37,540 nt of DNA, taken from contig NZ_JAOQJF010000033.1 in the NCBI RefSeq assembly GCF_025567195.1, forward strand, positions 1 through 37,540, written 5' to 3'. The position numbers and the translations under genes were made by a program. Numbering within the stretch: the first letter of the stretch is position 1; each line of letters opens with the position of its first letter. Below, in pieces: positions 22,550-31,810 of this stretch. Source of the DNA: Alitiscatomonas aceti (GTDB taxonomy: Bacteria > Bacillota > Clostridia > Lachnospirales > Lachnospiraceae). Under the pieces are notes generated by a model. That model saw nothing but the letters and a program-made list of their open reading frames with translations. It was not told the DNA's origin and made no database searches.

Positions 22550-23941
22550 ATGCCGGCAAATCAGACAGCAAAAAAGAAGAAATACGACATGCTGACAGAC
22601 CATCCAGGGAAGGCGCTTTTATTTTTTGCCCTCCCCATGATCTTCGGCAACCTGTTCCAACAGCTTTACAATATCACAGACTCGGTGATCGTGGGCCGCT
22701 TCGTCGGGGAAAATGCCCTGGCGGCCGTGGGCGCGTCCTACGCCATCACCAACGTGTTCATCGCCATTGCCATCGGCGGCGGAATCGGGAGCTCGGTGAT
22801 CATCTCCCAGTTTCTGGGAGCGGGAAAGATAGGGAAAATGAAGACAGCCGTATTTACGACCATGATCAATTTCCTGGTGATCTCTGTGATCCTGGGGACC
22901 GTTGGTGCTGTTTTTAACCATCAGATCCTTTCGTGGGTCAATACGCCGGAGGACATTTTTTCCGATGCAGCCCTGTATCTGGCCATTTATTTTCTGGGTC
23001 TTCCGTTTTTGTTCATGTACAATGTCCAGGCATCCATTTTTAATTCCCTGGGAGATTCCAAAAGACCGCTGTATCTTCTGATCTTCTCCTCCCTGTTAAA
23101 CATTGCGCTGGATATGGTGTTCGTGATCTGCTTCCATCAGGGAGTCCGTGGAGTGGCGGTGGCAACGCTGATCGCCCAGGGCGTCTCGGCGGTACTCTCC
23201 TTTTTCCTTCTGATGCGGAAGCTGAAGGGGTATGAGGAAGAGGAAAAATATGGCTGTTATGATTTCGGGATGATGCGGTCCATGGTGAAGATCGCCGTTC
23301 CCTCCACGCTCCAGCAGTCCATCGTCCACATGGGCATCCTTCTGGTCCAGTCCGTGGTCAACAGCTTCGGTTCCGCGGCCCTGGCAGGCTATTCGGCAGG
23401 AAGCCGGATCGAGTCCTTAAGCATCGTTCCCATGCTGGCCATGGGAAATGCCATGTCCACCTTTACGGCCCAGAATATTGGCGCTGGAAAGCTGGACCGG
23501 GTGAAGGAGGGCTATAAGATGTGCTATGTGACCGTGCTCACTGTGGGCGCGGGTCTGTGCATCATGTACCAGCTGTTCGGCGGCGCGTTTGTGTCCATGT
23601 TTTTAGAGAGCGGCGGCAGCACTGCCTATTCTGTGGGCGTTTCTTACGTGAAATTTCTTTCCTTTTTCTATGCCTTCATCGGCCTTAAGGCCACTACCGA
23701 TGGTCTTCTCCGGGGAGCTGGGGATGTGGCGGCATTTACGGCGGCCAATCTGGTGAATTTGTCCATCCGGGTCATCGTCACCAACGTGTTTGCCCCTGTT
23801 TACGGGATCCAGGTGGCATGGATGGCCGTTCCCATGGGCTGGGCGGCCAACTATATCATTTCCTTTGGCTGGTATCTGACGGGAAAATGGAAGCGGGTGA
23901 AGGTAATATCTGCAGACCAGGGAGAAAAGCGTAAAAATTAA
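22550..23941 (+). CDS. MATE family multidrug efflux transporter
   Basis: The complete 463-residue antiporter has twelve predicted membrane helices in two homologous halves. It exports cationic compounds using a sodium or proton gradient. Family features are GKALLFFALPMIFGNLFQQL at the start, TDSVIVGRFVGENALAAVGAS, and in the second half VPSTLQQSIVHMGILLVQSVV with ALAGYSAGSRIE. The ribosome site is weak (AGTGGAAAACC). It may be co-transcribed with the M20 peptidase 20 nt downstream. It is the intact counterpart of the broken copy at 97-672, though the two are different subfamilies. Confidence 0.92.
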   Translation: MPANQTAKKKKYDMLTDHPGKALLFFALPMIFGNLFQQLYNITDSVIVGRFVGENALAAVGASYAITNVFIAIAIGGGIGSSVIISQFLGAGKIGKMKTAVFTTMINFLVISVILGTVGAVFNHQILSWVNTPEDIFSDAALYLAIYFLGLPFLFMYNVQASIFNSLGDSKRPLYLLIFSSLLNIALDMVFVICFHQGVRGVAVATLIAQGVSAVLSFFLLMRKLKGYEEEEKYGCYDFGMMRSMVKIAVPSTLQQSIVHMGILLVQSVVNSFGSAALAGYSAGSRIESLSIVPMLAMGNAMSTFTAQNIGAGKLDRVKEGYKMCYVTVLTVGAGLCIMYQLFGGAFVSMFLESGGSTAYSVGVSYVKFLSFFYAFIGLKATTDGLLRGAGDVAAFTAANLVNLSIRVIVTNVFAPVYGIQVAWMAVPMGWAANYIISFGWYLTGKWKRVKVISADQGEKRKN

Positions 23942-23961
23942 ATATATAGGGAGGGATCCAT

Positions 23962-25089
23962 ATGGAGGAGAGACTTTTAAAGTATTTCAGGGATCACGAG
24001 GCGGAGATCTTTGGGGATCTGGAGCGGCTGGTGAAGGCAGAGGCCAGCACATCGGATCTGGAGGCTCTGGCCGAAACCAGGAAGGTCCTGGAGGCTTTGA
24101 TCCGGGAGCGGACGGGAGAGGAGCCGCTGGTCTATGAGCGGGAGGGAGGACATGATCTGGTGCGGTTTGAGCTCGGACAGGGAGAGGAAAAACTCCTGAT
24201 CATTGGCCATTATGATACCGTACATCTGATCGGCGCCATTCAGTACCGCACAGAGGGAGACCGGCTGTATGGCCCTGGTGTTTCGGATATGAAAAGTGGT
24301 CTTATCTCGGCCATATGGACGGCCAGAGCCTATAAGGAGCTGGGGATCGATCCGGGGAGAAAGCTGGTCTTTATTTTCAATGGAGACGAGGAGACGGGAA
24401 GCCATGAATCCTCGGACATTATCTGCGGACTGGCAGAAAACGCCCGGGCGGCCCTGGTCTGCGAGCCCTGTGTGGGAAACGGGGATCTTAAGACAGGAAG
24501 AAAGGGAAATATAAAATTCAATGTGACGATCCATGGGAAGGCCTCCCATGCGGGAAATGCCCATAAGGAGGGAATCAACGCCATCCAGGAGATGGCTGCG
24601 GAGATCCTGAAGATCCAGGCACTGACGGATTATGAGGCCGGCACTACGGTCAATGTGGGCATATGCCAGGGAGGAACGAAGGTCAATGTGGTACCGGCTG
24701 CGGCCAGCTTTTCCGTGGACTGCCGCTATAAATCTATGGAGGAGGGCCAGAGGATCCGACGGGAGATCCTGGAATTGCCGATATCTGTTCCTGGTGCGTC
24801 CAGGGAGGTGGAGATCGTGGAAGGGAAGCTTCCCATGGAGGAGACCCAGGGGAACATGGAGCTGTTTGCGGCTGCGAAGGAATGCGGCAGGAAGCTGGGA
24901 CTTTCGTTTTCCCACCAGTTCGTAGGCGGGGGCAGCGATGGAAACGCTGTGTCAGCCATGGGGATCCCCACCCTGGACGGCCTGGGAGGCTGGGGGGACG
25001 GGGCTCATTCCGAAAGCGAATACCTGCGGATCAGCCAGTATATTCCGCGGATCGCGCTGCTGGCTTCGCTGATTCTGGATATCCGGTAG
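23962..25089 (+). CDS. M20 family metallopeptidase, carboxypeptidase G2-like
   Basis: This 375-residue di-zinc enzyme resembles glutamate carboxypeptidase and ArgE/DapE relatives. It has H83 and D85 in GHYDTVH, bridging D109 in VSDMK, E143-E144 in GDEETGS, a glutamate in VCEPC, and the last histidine in DGAHSESEY. The dimerisation domain carries KASHAGNAH. A GGAGGG site precedes the ATG at 23962, 20 nt after the MATE stop. It probably releases amino acids from peptides or N-acyl compounds; the exact substrate is unknown. Confidence 0.9.
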   Translation: MEERLLKYFRDHEAEIFGDLERLVKAEASTSDLEALAETRKVLEALIRERTGEEPLVYEREGGHDLVRFELGQGEEKLLIIGHYDTVHLIGAIQYRTEGDRLYGPGVSDMKSGLISAIWTARAYKELGIDPGRKLVFIFNGDEETGSHESSDIICGLAENARAALVCEPCVGNGDLKTGRKGNIKFNVTIHGKASHAGNAHKEGINAIQEMAAEILKIQALTDYEAGTTVNVGICQGGTKVNVVPAAASFSVDCRYKSMEEGQRIRREILELPISVPGASREVEIVEGKLPMEETQGNMELFAAAKECGRKLGLSFSHQFVGGGSDGNAVSAMGIPTLDGLGGWGDGAHSESEYLRISQYIPRIALLASLILDIR

Positions 25090-25102
25090 AACAATATAGA
25101 AG

Positions 25103-25159
25103 AGAGCTGCTGCGGCAGGGGGATTTTGAAGATCCTCTGCTGGCAGCAGCTCTTTTTTT
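25103..25159 (+). terminator. Terminator after the M20 peptidase
   Basis: AGAGCTGCTGC (25103-25113) pairs perfectly with GCAGCAGCTCT (25143-25153), followed by a run of T to 25159. Confidence 0.88.
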
Positions 25160-25180
25160 GAAATACAGATACAGATCCGG

Positions 25181-27475
25181 CTAGTTTTTAATGGCAAATG
25201 TCAGCTCTGCCTTAAACAGATCCCCGTCAATGGTGATCTCGAACCGGCCGCCCTGGAGCTGGGTCAGGTCCTTGGCAATGGAAAGGCCCAGTCCGCTTCC
25301 CTCGGTGGTACGGGACGTATCGCCGCGGACGAAGCGCTCGGTCAGCTCGTCGGGGCTGATGTTTAACGGCGTGGCAGAAACGTTTTTAATGGAGAATACG
25401 ACCTCGGAATCCCGGTCCTCGATGCCCACGTAGACGCGGGTGCCTTCCATGGCATATTTAAAGGCGTTGTTGTACAGGTTTTCCAGTACGCGCCACAGCC
25501 GTCTGCCGTCGGCCTCAATGAGGATCACCTCATTGGGGAGGGTCGTAACGATGTCCAGATGACGGATGGCGTATTTTTCCTCAAATTCACCATTGGTCTG
25601 CTGGACCAGTTCCACGATGTCGATATTGGCCATATCCAGCTTGATATTTCCGGAGCTGGCTCTGGAGGCCTCCACCAGATCCTCGGTCAGCGTTTTAAGG
25701 CGCTGGGATTTCTGGTCCAGGACCTCAAGATATTTCTGGATCGTGGGATCCTGGGGCTTTTCGCGCTTGATGAGATCCACATAGTTGATGATGGAGGTCA
25801 GCGGCGTCTTAATATCGTGGGATACGTTGGTGATCAGGTCTGCCTTTAAGCGCTCGCTTTTTACCTGCTCGGCCAGAGCCGTTTCCAGACCGTCGCTGAT
25901 GCGGTTTAAGCCCTCAGCCAGCTGCGCCTCCAGGCTGGAAAACTGGGAAACGTCCACCTTGTAGCTGGTCTCTCCGGAAGCCAGCTTGTCGATGGCCTGG
26001 TGGAGCTTATCGGTCTGGACTGCGTTGCGGTACAGGAAATAGAATACGACCAGATTGCCCACCACCCAGAAGGAGAGACCGGCCAGGAAGGGAACAGAGG
26101 TAAACCCGCTTCCCTCGCTCTGGATGAGGTAAAATGCCCCCAGGGTGATCGTAAACACATTGGCCGCCAGATAAAGTGCAAAGCTTAAGGTCAGACGGTA
26201 TTTGAAGGTGCTTTCGGAAAGGGTCTCCGTCAGATCATGGAGGAGGCTGTTGGTCCAGAGGCTTTCTGCCTTATAACGGCGGACCAGGCTGAAAAAGGTC
26301 AGGATCCCCACCATATACAGGCTTCCGAACATCATGAGACGGCTGGCGCGGTCCCAGTAGCCTTCCGTCACCAGAAGGTGAAGGAGCTTTGATGCCAGAG
26401 GGGCCAGAAAGGCGGCGCTTATGTAAGCGGCAAAGGCCATTAACAGCAGCATCAGGTCCGTTTTGATTTTATCAAAGGGATAAAGGACCACGGACCGGTC
26501 CCCAAGAGCCGGATGGCCCGAGGCAAACATAAGGAAAACAAAGGTCAGAAGGCAGCCGGCCAGGCCGATGGAGGCCAGGTAGAGCCCGTTTACGAAGGTC
26601 TTCCTGGAGCTGTTATACTGGGTATATGCATGGGCATAGTCGTCCAGGGCCTTGTAGGTGGTGTCCAGGCCGATGACCACATAGTTGTTGGAGCTGTTGT
26701 AGGGATTGGCCTTGGCCATGAGGGCCGGAACACTGGGAAAGGTGGAATTAAAGTTCGTCCTTACGGCCAGGTCATTGGAATCCCCGGAATAATAGATATA
26801 TTTTCCCATGGCCATCATGTCGTCGATGGTCATTTCCGGCGCATTGGTGTGGATTTCATAGATGGCGTCATTTTTGGAATAAAAAGCCACACGGAAATAA
26901 AAGTTGGTGAAATCCGACATGAGCCGGGAATATATGGAGTAATAGGAAGAGAACCGCTTCAGGATCTCATAGGTCAGCTCCGGCAGGGTGGCAAAGGACT
27001 GGTCGGGTCCCGTCAGCTCCTCCTCGGACTGATAGCAGCGCCAGCGCACATAATACTGCTCCTCATCCTCTGCGCTGAGGTTTTCGGGCCCGCCCTTTAA
27101 GGCATAGTTGTCGGCCTCATCCATATAATAGCCCAGGGACTTTCCGTATAGGATGATGTCGTTGAGGGTATAGCTCTTGTCTCCGCCGGGGCCGGAGGAG
27201 ACGTCCAGGACCATTTTATTGTAGTCCACCTCTCCATTGGTCTCAAAAAGCTCCTGGTACTGGATATAGTCGAAAATACTGGCGATGTCGGCCTGCACCT
27301 TCTTATTAAAATCCGGAGACTGGTCGAAGGTCTCATCCTCGATCCAGTCCAGTCCGCGGCCGTAGTTGCTGTTCAGATACATGAACCCGACTCCGGTGAG
27401 CGCGATCAGGGCAAAGATAAAGTGCAGAAAACCGGAAAAACGCTTCAGAAAAAAACTCGGTGTATTCTGGCTCAT
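25181..27475 (-). CDS. Sensor histidine kinase with a large external domain and several membrane helices
   Basis: The 764-residue membrane kinase has one N-terminal helix (about 16-34), an extracytoplasmic region of some 260 residues, then about five more helices (about 300-480). A short linker leads to the HisKA domain, with the phosphorylated histidine in NVSHDIKTPLTS, and then to HATPase_c with N in ENLYNNAFKYA and the glycine box GSGLGLSI. The last domains are standard; the sensor half matches no domain I know. It lies 11 nt downstream of the response regulator with AAGGAG, forming one operon. The ligand is unknown. Confidence 0.88.
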   Translation of the reverse strand: MSQNTPSFFLKRFSGFLHFIFALIALTGVGFMYLNSNYGRGLDWIEDETFDQSPDFNKKVQADIASIFDYIQYQELFETNGEVDYNKMVLDVSSGPGGDKSYTLNDIILYGKSLGYYMDEADNYALKGGPENLSAEDEEQYYVRWRCYQSEEELTGPDQSFATLPELTYEILKRFSSYYSIYSRLMSDFTNFYFRVAFYSKNDAIYEIHTNAPEMTIDDMMAMGKYIYYSGDSNDLAVRTNFNSTFPSVPALMAKANPYNSSNNYVVIGLDTTYKALDDYAHAYTQYNSSRKTFVNGLYLASIGLAGCLLTFVFLMFASGHPALGDRSVVLYPFDKIKTDLMLLLMAFAAYISAAFLAPLASKLLHLLVTEGYWDRASRLMMFGSLYMVGILTFFSLVRRYKAESLWTNSLLHDLTETLSESTFKYRLTLSFALYLAANVFTITLGAFYLIQSEGSGFTSVPFLAGLSFWVVGNLVVFYFLYRNAVQTDKLHQAIDKLASGETSYKVDVSQFSSLEAQLAEGLNRISDGLETALAEQVKSERLKADLITNVSHDIKTPLTSIINYVDLIKREKPQDPTIQKYLEVLDQKSQRLKTLTEDLVEASRASSGNIKLDMANIDIVELVQQTNGEFEEKYAIRHLDIVTTLPNEVILIEADGRRLWRVLENLYNNAFKYAMEGTRVYVGIEDRDSEVVFSIKNVSATPLNISPDELTERFVRGDTSRTTEGSGLGLSIAKDLTQLQGGRFEITIDGDLFKAELTFAIKN

Positions 27476-27486
27476 CTGGATTCTCC

Positions 27487-28182
27487 TTACTGTTTCTCGA
27501 TCTTATACCCCACGCCCCAGACCACCTTTAAGTAGCGGGGTTCCTTGGGGTTGATCTCAATTTTTTCGCGGATATGGCGGATGTGGACGGCTACGGTATT
27601 GTCGGCGCCGATGGCATCCTCATTCCAGATCTTTTCGTAGATCTGGTCGATGGAGAATACCTTTCCGGCATTCTTTACAAGGAGTAGCAGGATGTTATAC
27701 TCAATGGGCGTGAGCTTGATGGGCTCGCCGTCCACCGTCACCTCTTTATTTTCATCATTGATCATGAGACCGCCGCACTTATAGACCTGGGAGCTGTTCT
27801 GCTGGTTCAGGTTTCCAAGCTGGGTGTAGCGGCGGAGCTGGGATTTGACCCGGGCCACCAGCTCCAGAGGATTAAAGGGCTTTGTGATATAGTCGTCCGC
27901 CCCGATGTTTAAGCCCAGGATCTTATCGGTATCCTCGGATTTGGCCGACAGGATGATAATGGGGATGCTGCTGGTCTCGCGTACCTTTAAGGTGGTGCGG
28001 ATCCCGTCCAATCCCGGCATCATCACATCCACGATCATCAGGTTCACCTCGTGGTCCTCCAGGTATTCCAGGGCCTCGTAGCCGTCATAGGCCTTGATGA
28101 CCTCAAAGCCCTCTCCCGTAAGATAAATATTAATAGCTTCAACAATCTGTTTATCGTCATCGCATACAAGAATCGTCTGCAT
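27487..28182 (-). CDS. OmpR/PhoB-family response regulator
   Basis: The 231-residue protein has a receiver domain with acidic residues D8-D9, phospho-acceptor D52 in MIVDVMMPG, and K101 in YITKPF. A winged-helix DNA-binding domain follows (about 128-231, KLTPIEYNILLLLVKNAGK and VAVHIRHIREKIE). It is phosphorylated by the kinase encoded just downstream and binds DNA as a dimer. AAAGGAGGG precedes the ATG at 28182. The inverted repeat around its own promoter may be an autoregulatory site. Confidence 0.93.
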   Translation of the reverse strand: MQTILVCDDDKQIVEAINIYLTGEGFEVIKAYDGYEALEYLEDHEVNLMIVDVMMPGLDGIRTTLKVRETSSIPIIILSAKSEDTDKILGLNIGADDYITKPFNPLELVARVKSQLRRYTQLGNLNQQNSSQVYKCGGLMINDENKEVTVDGEPIKLTPIEYNILLLLVKNAGKVFSIDQIYEKIWNEDAIGADNTVAVHIRHIREKIEINPKEPRYLKVVWGVGYKIEKQ

Positions 28183-28215
28183 AAGTTCCCTCCTTTAAAG
28201 TTTTATCCAGGTAAA

Positions 28216-28263
28216 AATACGTTCACCACATCCAGTATAACATAAAAATGCGGTGAACGTATT
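28216..28263 (-). promoter_or_regulatory. Inverted repeat holding the two-component promoter; also the glgB terminator
   Basis: AATACGTTCACC (28216-28227) and GGTGAACGTATT (28252-28263) are perfect 12-bp inverted arms 24 bp apart. On the minus strand the space between them contains the extended -10 TGTTATACT (28234-28242) of the response regulator operon. The transcript of glgB, ending at 28279, would fold the same arms and end in TTTTT, so it may double as that terminator. Confidence 0.6.
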
Positions 28264-28278
28264 AAAAATTCCTGTCAA

Positions 28279-30225
28279 TTAATTAAAACGGAAAACAGCG
28301 GTTCCGTAAGCCGGAAGCGGGTAGGCAAAGGAATAGGGCTGGCCGTCGCATTCAGATTTTACGGAGCGCTTTGAGAAGGCATGCTCCCCGCGCTTATAGA
28401 GGCCGTGCTCATTGTCCAGGATCAGCGTATAGGTTCCTGATTTGGGAACGCCCACCCGGTAATCGTCCCGGGCCATGGGAGTGAAGTTGATGACGAACAG
28501 GAGGTTCTTTTTCCCTGTTTCATCCCGGCGGATGAAGCTGAAGATGCTCCGGTCGCCGTCGTTGGCGTTGATCCACTGGAAACCGTTCCAATCGCTGTCC
28601 AGCCGGTAAAGGGCCGGATATTTCTGGTAGATATGGAGCAGGTCGCTGTAATATTTTAGCAGGTCCCTGTGCTGGGGCTCCTCTGCCAGATACCAGTCCA
28701 GGGCTGTTTTTTCGTCCCACTCATGGTACTGGCCGAAATCCTGGCCCATGAATAAGAGCTTTTTGCCCGGATGGCCCATCATGAAGGTATAGCCGGCCTT
28801 CAGGTTCGCAAATTTATCGTCCGGGAAGCCGGGCATTTTATTGATCATGGAGCATTTTAAATGGACCACCTCGTCATGGGACAGGGTCAGGATGTAGTTT
28901 TCGCTGGTGGCGTAGGTGATCCCGAAGGTCATCTTATTGTGGTTGAATTTTCGGAAATATGGATCTAATTTCATATATTCCAGAAAGTCATGCATCCATC
29001 CCATATTCCACTTGAAGGTAAAGCCCAGGCCGCCCTCCTCCGGTGCCTTTGTGACGCCGGGCCATGCGGTGGATTCCTCGGCGATCATGATGGCTCCGGT
29101 CATATGGCCTGTAAGGACGCTGTTCAAATGGCGGAAGAATTCGATGGCCTCCAGATTTTTATTTTCTCCGTACTGGTTGGGGACCCAGTTCCCGTCGCTG
29201 CGCCCGTAGTCCAGATACAGCATGGAGGCCACGGCGTCCACCCGGAGCCCGTCCACATGGAAATTCTCTACCCAGTAAAGGGCGTTGGCGATCAGGAAGT
29301 TTTTCACCTCGTTTTTCCCGTAATCAAAGACCTTTGTTCCCCAGTCGGGATGCTCGCCTTTTCTGGGATCTGCGTACTCATAAAGCGGTTCCCCGTCAAA
29401 ATCCGCCAGGCCATGGGCGTCTTTTGGAAAATGGGCCGGGACCCAGTCTAAGATCACGCCGATCCCCTTTTTGTGGAGATAATTGACGAAGTACATGAAA
29501 TCCCTGGGACCTCCATAGCGGGAGGTGGGAGCGTAGTAGCCGGTCACCTGGTAGCCCCAGGAGCCGTCGTAGGGATGCTCCGCGATGCCCATGAGCTCCA
29601 CATGGGTGTAGCCCATTTTTACCACATAGTCGGCCAGCTCGTGGGCCGCCTCCTTATATGTATAATAGCCCTCCTTTTCCGGCCGGCTGGCCTTTCTCCA
29701 GGAGCCCAGATGGACCTCATAAATGGCCATGGGAGCTTTTTCCGGCTCTGTGTGCTTCCGCTTCTCCATCCATTTCTCATCGCTCCAGGAAAAGCCGGAG
29801 ATATCGGTGGTGATGGAGGCGGTTCCCGGCCGGAACTCGGCGCTGAATGCATAGGGATCCGCTTTAAAAAGGATCTTGTCATCCTTTGTGGTGATGGCAA
29901 ATTTATAAAGCTCGCCAGTTCCAAGGCCTGGTATGAAGGCTTCGTAGATGCCGGAATCCTCCAGGGGCTTCATGGGAGACGTCTCCGGATCCCATCCATT
30001 GAAGTCCCCAACGACGCCCACAGACTTTGCATGGGGCGCCCAGACGGCAAAGTACATACCCGGCTTTCCGCCATAGGTGCGGGGATGGGCCCCCAGCTTT
30101 TCAAAGATCTTATAGTGGGTACCCTGACCGAACAGGTAGCGGTCCAGTTCTGTAATGAAGCCGGTACCGGCCGGTCTTCCGGCCTTTTTTGCTGTGGTTT
30201 TACTGCTTTTTCCTGAATTTTTCAT
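28279..30225 (-). CDS. glgB: 1,4-alpha-glucan branching enzyme
   Basis: This 648-residue enzyme cuts alpha-1,4 glucan chains and re-attaches them by alpha-1,6 links during glycogen synthesis. An N-terminal CBM48-like domain (about 40-140, FAVWAPHAKSVGVVGDFNGW) is followed by the GH13 barrel, with nucleophile D330 in DGLRVDAVASM, acid/base E383 in IAEES, and D451 in LSHDEVVH. The all-beta C-terminal domain ends in YGTAVFRFN. A lysine-rich tail (1-20) precedes the first domain. It follows the GH13 gene by 4 nt in the same operon. No glgA, glgC or glgP is in the window. Confidence 0.95.
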   Translation of the reverse strand: MKNSGKSSKTTAKKAGRPAGTGFITELDRYLFGQGTHYKIFEKLGAHPRTYGGKPGMYFAVWAPHAKSVGVVGDFNGWDPETSPMKPLEDSGIYEAFIPGLGTGELYKFAITTKDDKILFKADPYAFSAEFRPGTASITTDISGFSWSDEKWMEKRKHTEPEKAPMAIYEVHLGSWRKASRPEKEGYYTYKEAAHELADYVVKMGYTHVELMGIAEHPYDGSWGYQVTGYYAPTSRYGGPRDFMYFVNYLHKKGIGVILDWVPAHFPKDAHGLADFDGEPLYEYADPRKGEHPDWGTKVFDYGKNEVKNFLIANALYWVENFHVDGLRVDAVASMLYLDYGRSDGNWVPNQYGENKNLEAIEFFRHLNSVLTGHMTGAIMIAEESTAWPGVTKAPEEGGLGFTFKWNMGWMHDFLEYMKLDPYFRKFNHNKMTFGITYATSENYILTLSHDEVVHLKCSMINKMPGFPDDKFANLKAGYTFMMGHPGKKLLFMGQDFGQYHEWDEKTALDWYLAEEPQHRDLLKYYSDLLHIYQKYPALYRLDSDWNGFQWINANDGDRSIFSFIRRDETGKKNLLFVINFTPMARDDYRVGVPKSGTYTLILDNEHGLYKRGEHAFSKRSVKSECDGQPYSFAYPLPAYGTAVFRFN

Positions 30226-30229
30226 ACTC

Positions 30230-31570
30230 TTATGCCTCCCGAAGTTTAAAGATCGCGCCGCCTGACGGCGGAAGGGTCACAGAAAGCCTTCCGTTTTCCA
30301 CCGGTATGGAAGGAGCCTCCCCGTCCAAAAGGTTTATGGCCTGGGACGCCGGGAACGGGACCGGTATGGAAAGGGCTGCGGGCTGGCTGTCATTGTTGAC
30401 TGCCGAAAGGATCATTGTATTTTCTCCCAGCCGGCCAAACGCATACTGGCGGTTGGTCAGAAGAAGCTCTTTATACGTTCCGTCATGGAGCTCCGGATTA
30501 TCCCGGTGGATCCGGGCCAGGGCGGCGATATGGTCCGTGATGGGGCCGGTCTTCTGTTCCATATCCTTTAAGGAGAGGGCTGGGCGGAGCGCCTCGTCAG
30601 ATTCCCGGGTGCGCGCTCCCTGGATCCCCCATTCGCTTCCGTAGTACACGGACGGGATCCCGGGAAGGGTGAATAAAAGCTGGTATACGGGGAACAGGTG
30701 GTCTGGTTCCCGCAGCTTGCTGGCGATCCTGTCCTCGTCGTGGTTATCCGTAAAGGTATACAGAGCCCTTCCCACAGATTCCAGCCGCTTCACATTGTGG
30801 GCGATCTCAAAATAGTTATGGTCGTTGTGACCGGAGTAAAGAGCCTTATGGAGCTCATAATTGGTAACAGAGTGAAGCATTTCTCCATTGACCCATCTTC
30901 CGTATTCTCCGTGGATCACCTCGCCCATGAGCCAGAAATCCTCCTTCATGGAGGCGGTGCGGCTGCGCAGCTCCTTCATGAAGGCAAAATCTAAAACATT
31001 GGCGCAGTCCAGGCGGAGGCCGTCGATGTGTAAGGTATCGATCCAGAATTTTACGGTATCCATCAGATACTCTCTGACCGCCGGGTTCTGCAGGTTCAGG
31101 CACGGGAGCTCATAGTGGCCCTGCCATGCCTCGTATCCGAAGGAATCGCCCATGGGGCTTCCCCAGCCGAAGTTTACTCCGCGGTACCAGTCCTTATAGG
31201 GAGAGGCTTCTTTCTTTTCCTGGATATCGCGGAAGGCGGGAAATTCCCGTCCAGTGTGATTGAACACGGCGTCAACTGCCACACGGATCCCATGCTGGTG
31301 GCACTGGTCCACGAAATTTTTAAAATCTTCATTTGTCCCCAGTCTCCGGTCCACCAGGCGCAGATCCCTGGTGTCATAGCCGTGGCCTGTGGATTCAAAG
31401 ACCGGACCGATATAAAGGGCGGTGCAGCCCAGATCCCGTATGTGGGGGATCCATTGGAGCAGCTCATCAAAACGACAGGCTGCGGAGGCTTCATGATTCG
31501 TCTTAGGAGCTCCCAGGAGCCCCAAAGGGTAGATGTGATAAAAAACTGCTTTCTGATACCAGGGCTTCAT
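30230..31570 (-). CDS. GH13 alpha-amylase family glycosidase
   Basis: The 446-residue, probably cytoplasmic enzyme has no signal peptide. The GH13 residues are D188 in DGLRLDCANV, E217 in LMGEVIHG and D278 in TDNHDEDR, with the usual ALYIGPVFES and VDAVFNHTG motifs. It most resembles maltodextrin-cleaving or cyclomaltodextrinase-like enzymes; the N-terminal extra domain of those dimers is missing. It sits between a DUF2508 gene and glgB with gaps of 6 and 4 nt, so it likely trims malto-oligosaccharides in glycogen turnover. Confidence 0.9.
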   Translation of the reverse strand: MKPWYQKAVFYHIYPLGLLGAPKTNHEASAACRFDELLQWIPHIRDLGCTALYIGPVFESTGHGYDTRDLRLVDRRLGTNEDFKNFVDQCHQHGIRVAVDAVFNHTGREFPAFRDIQEKKEASPYKDWYRGVNFGWGSPMGDSFGYEAWQGHYELPCLNLQNPAVREYLMDTVKFWIDTLHIDGLRLDCANVLDFAFMKELRSRTASMKEDFWLMGEVIHGEYGRWVNGEMLHSVTNYELHKALYSGHNDHNYFEIAHNVKRLESVGRALYTFTDNHDEDRIASKLREPDHLFPVYQLLFTLPGIPSVYYGSEWGIQGARTRESDEALRPALSLKDMEQKTGPITDHIAALARIHRDNPELHDGTYKELLLTNRQYAFGRLGENTMILSAVNNDSQPAALSIPVPFPASQAINLLDGEAPSIPVENGRLSVTLPPSGGAIFKLREA

Positions 31571-31576
31571 AGCCGG

Positions 31577-31810
31577 TCAGACCTCCTGTAATTCCCGCTT
31601 TTTAAGGCTCTGGAGAAGGAACTGGTAGCGGAGCTGGGCTGCGTTCAGTTCATAAATGTAGCAGTCGATCAGCGCAGGGTCCACCACCTGCTCAAACTGG
31701 TTCTGGGCGGAAAGGATCGCAGTCTGGCTGGCCATGATCTGCTTTTTCAGCTCCAGAAGCTCCTTCGTCCGTTCCTTATTTGGCGCGGATTTTTTGTTTA
31801 TGAATCGCAT
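31577..31810 (-). CDS. DUF2508 family protein
   Basis: The 77-residue, charged, helical protein has the DUF2508 core FEQVVDPALIDCYIYELNAAQLRYQFLL. Function is unknown; relatives in Bacillus and Clostridium (YaaL-like) lie near bofA or recR. I chose the ATG at 31810 because GGAAAATGGAAG precedes it and the upstream 55 codons of the same frame look like leader. It is first in an operon with GH13 and glgB, an unusual partner for this family. Confidence 0.75.
   Translation of the reverse strand: MRFINKKSAPNKERTKELLELKKQIMASQTAILSAQNQFEQVVDPALIDCYIYELNAAQLRYQFLLQSLKKRELQEV

Noticed and set aside
23977..24915. Minus-strand frame of 312 codons
   Set aside because: It is a shadow of the M20 peptidase, whose metal ligands and ribosome site are clear.
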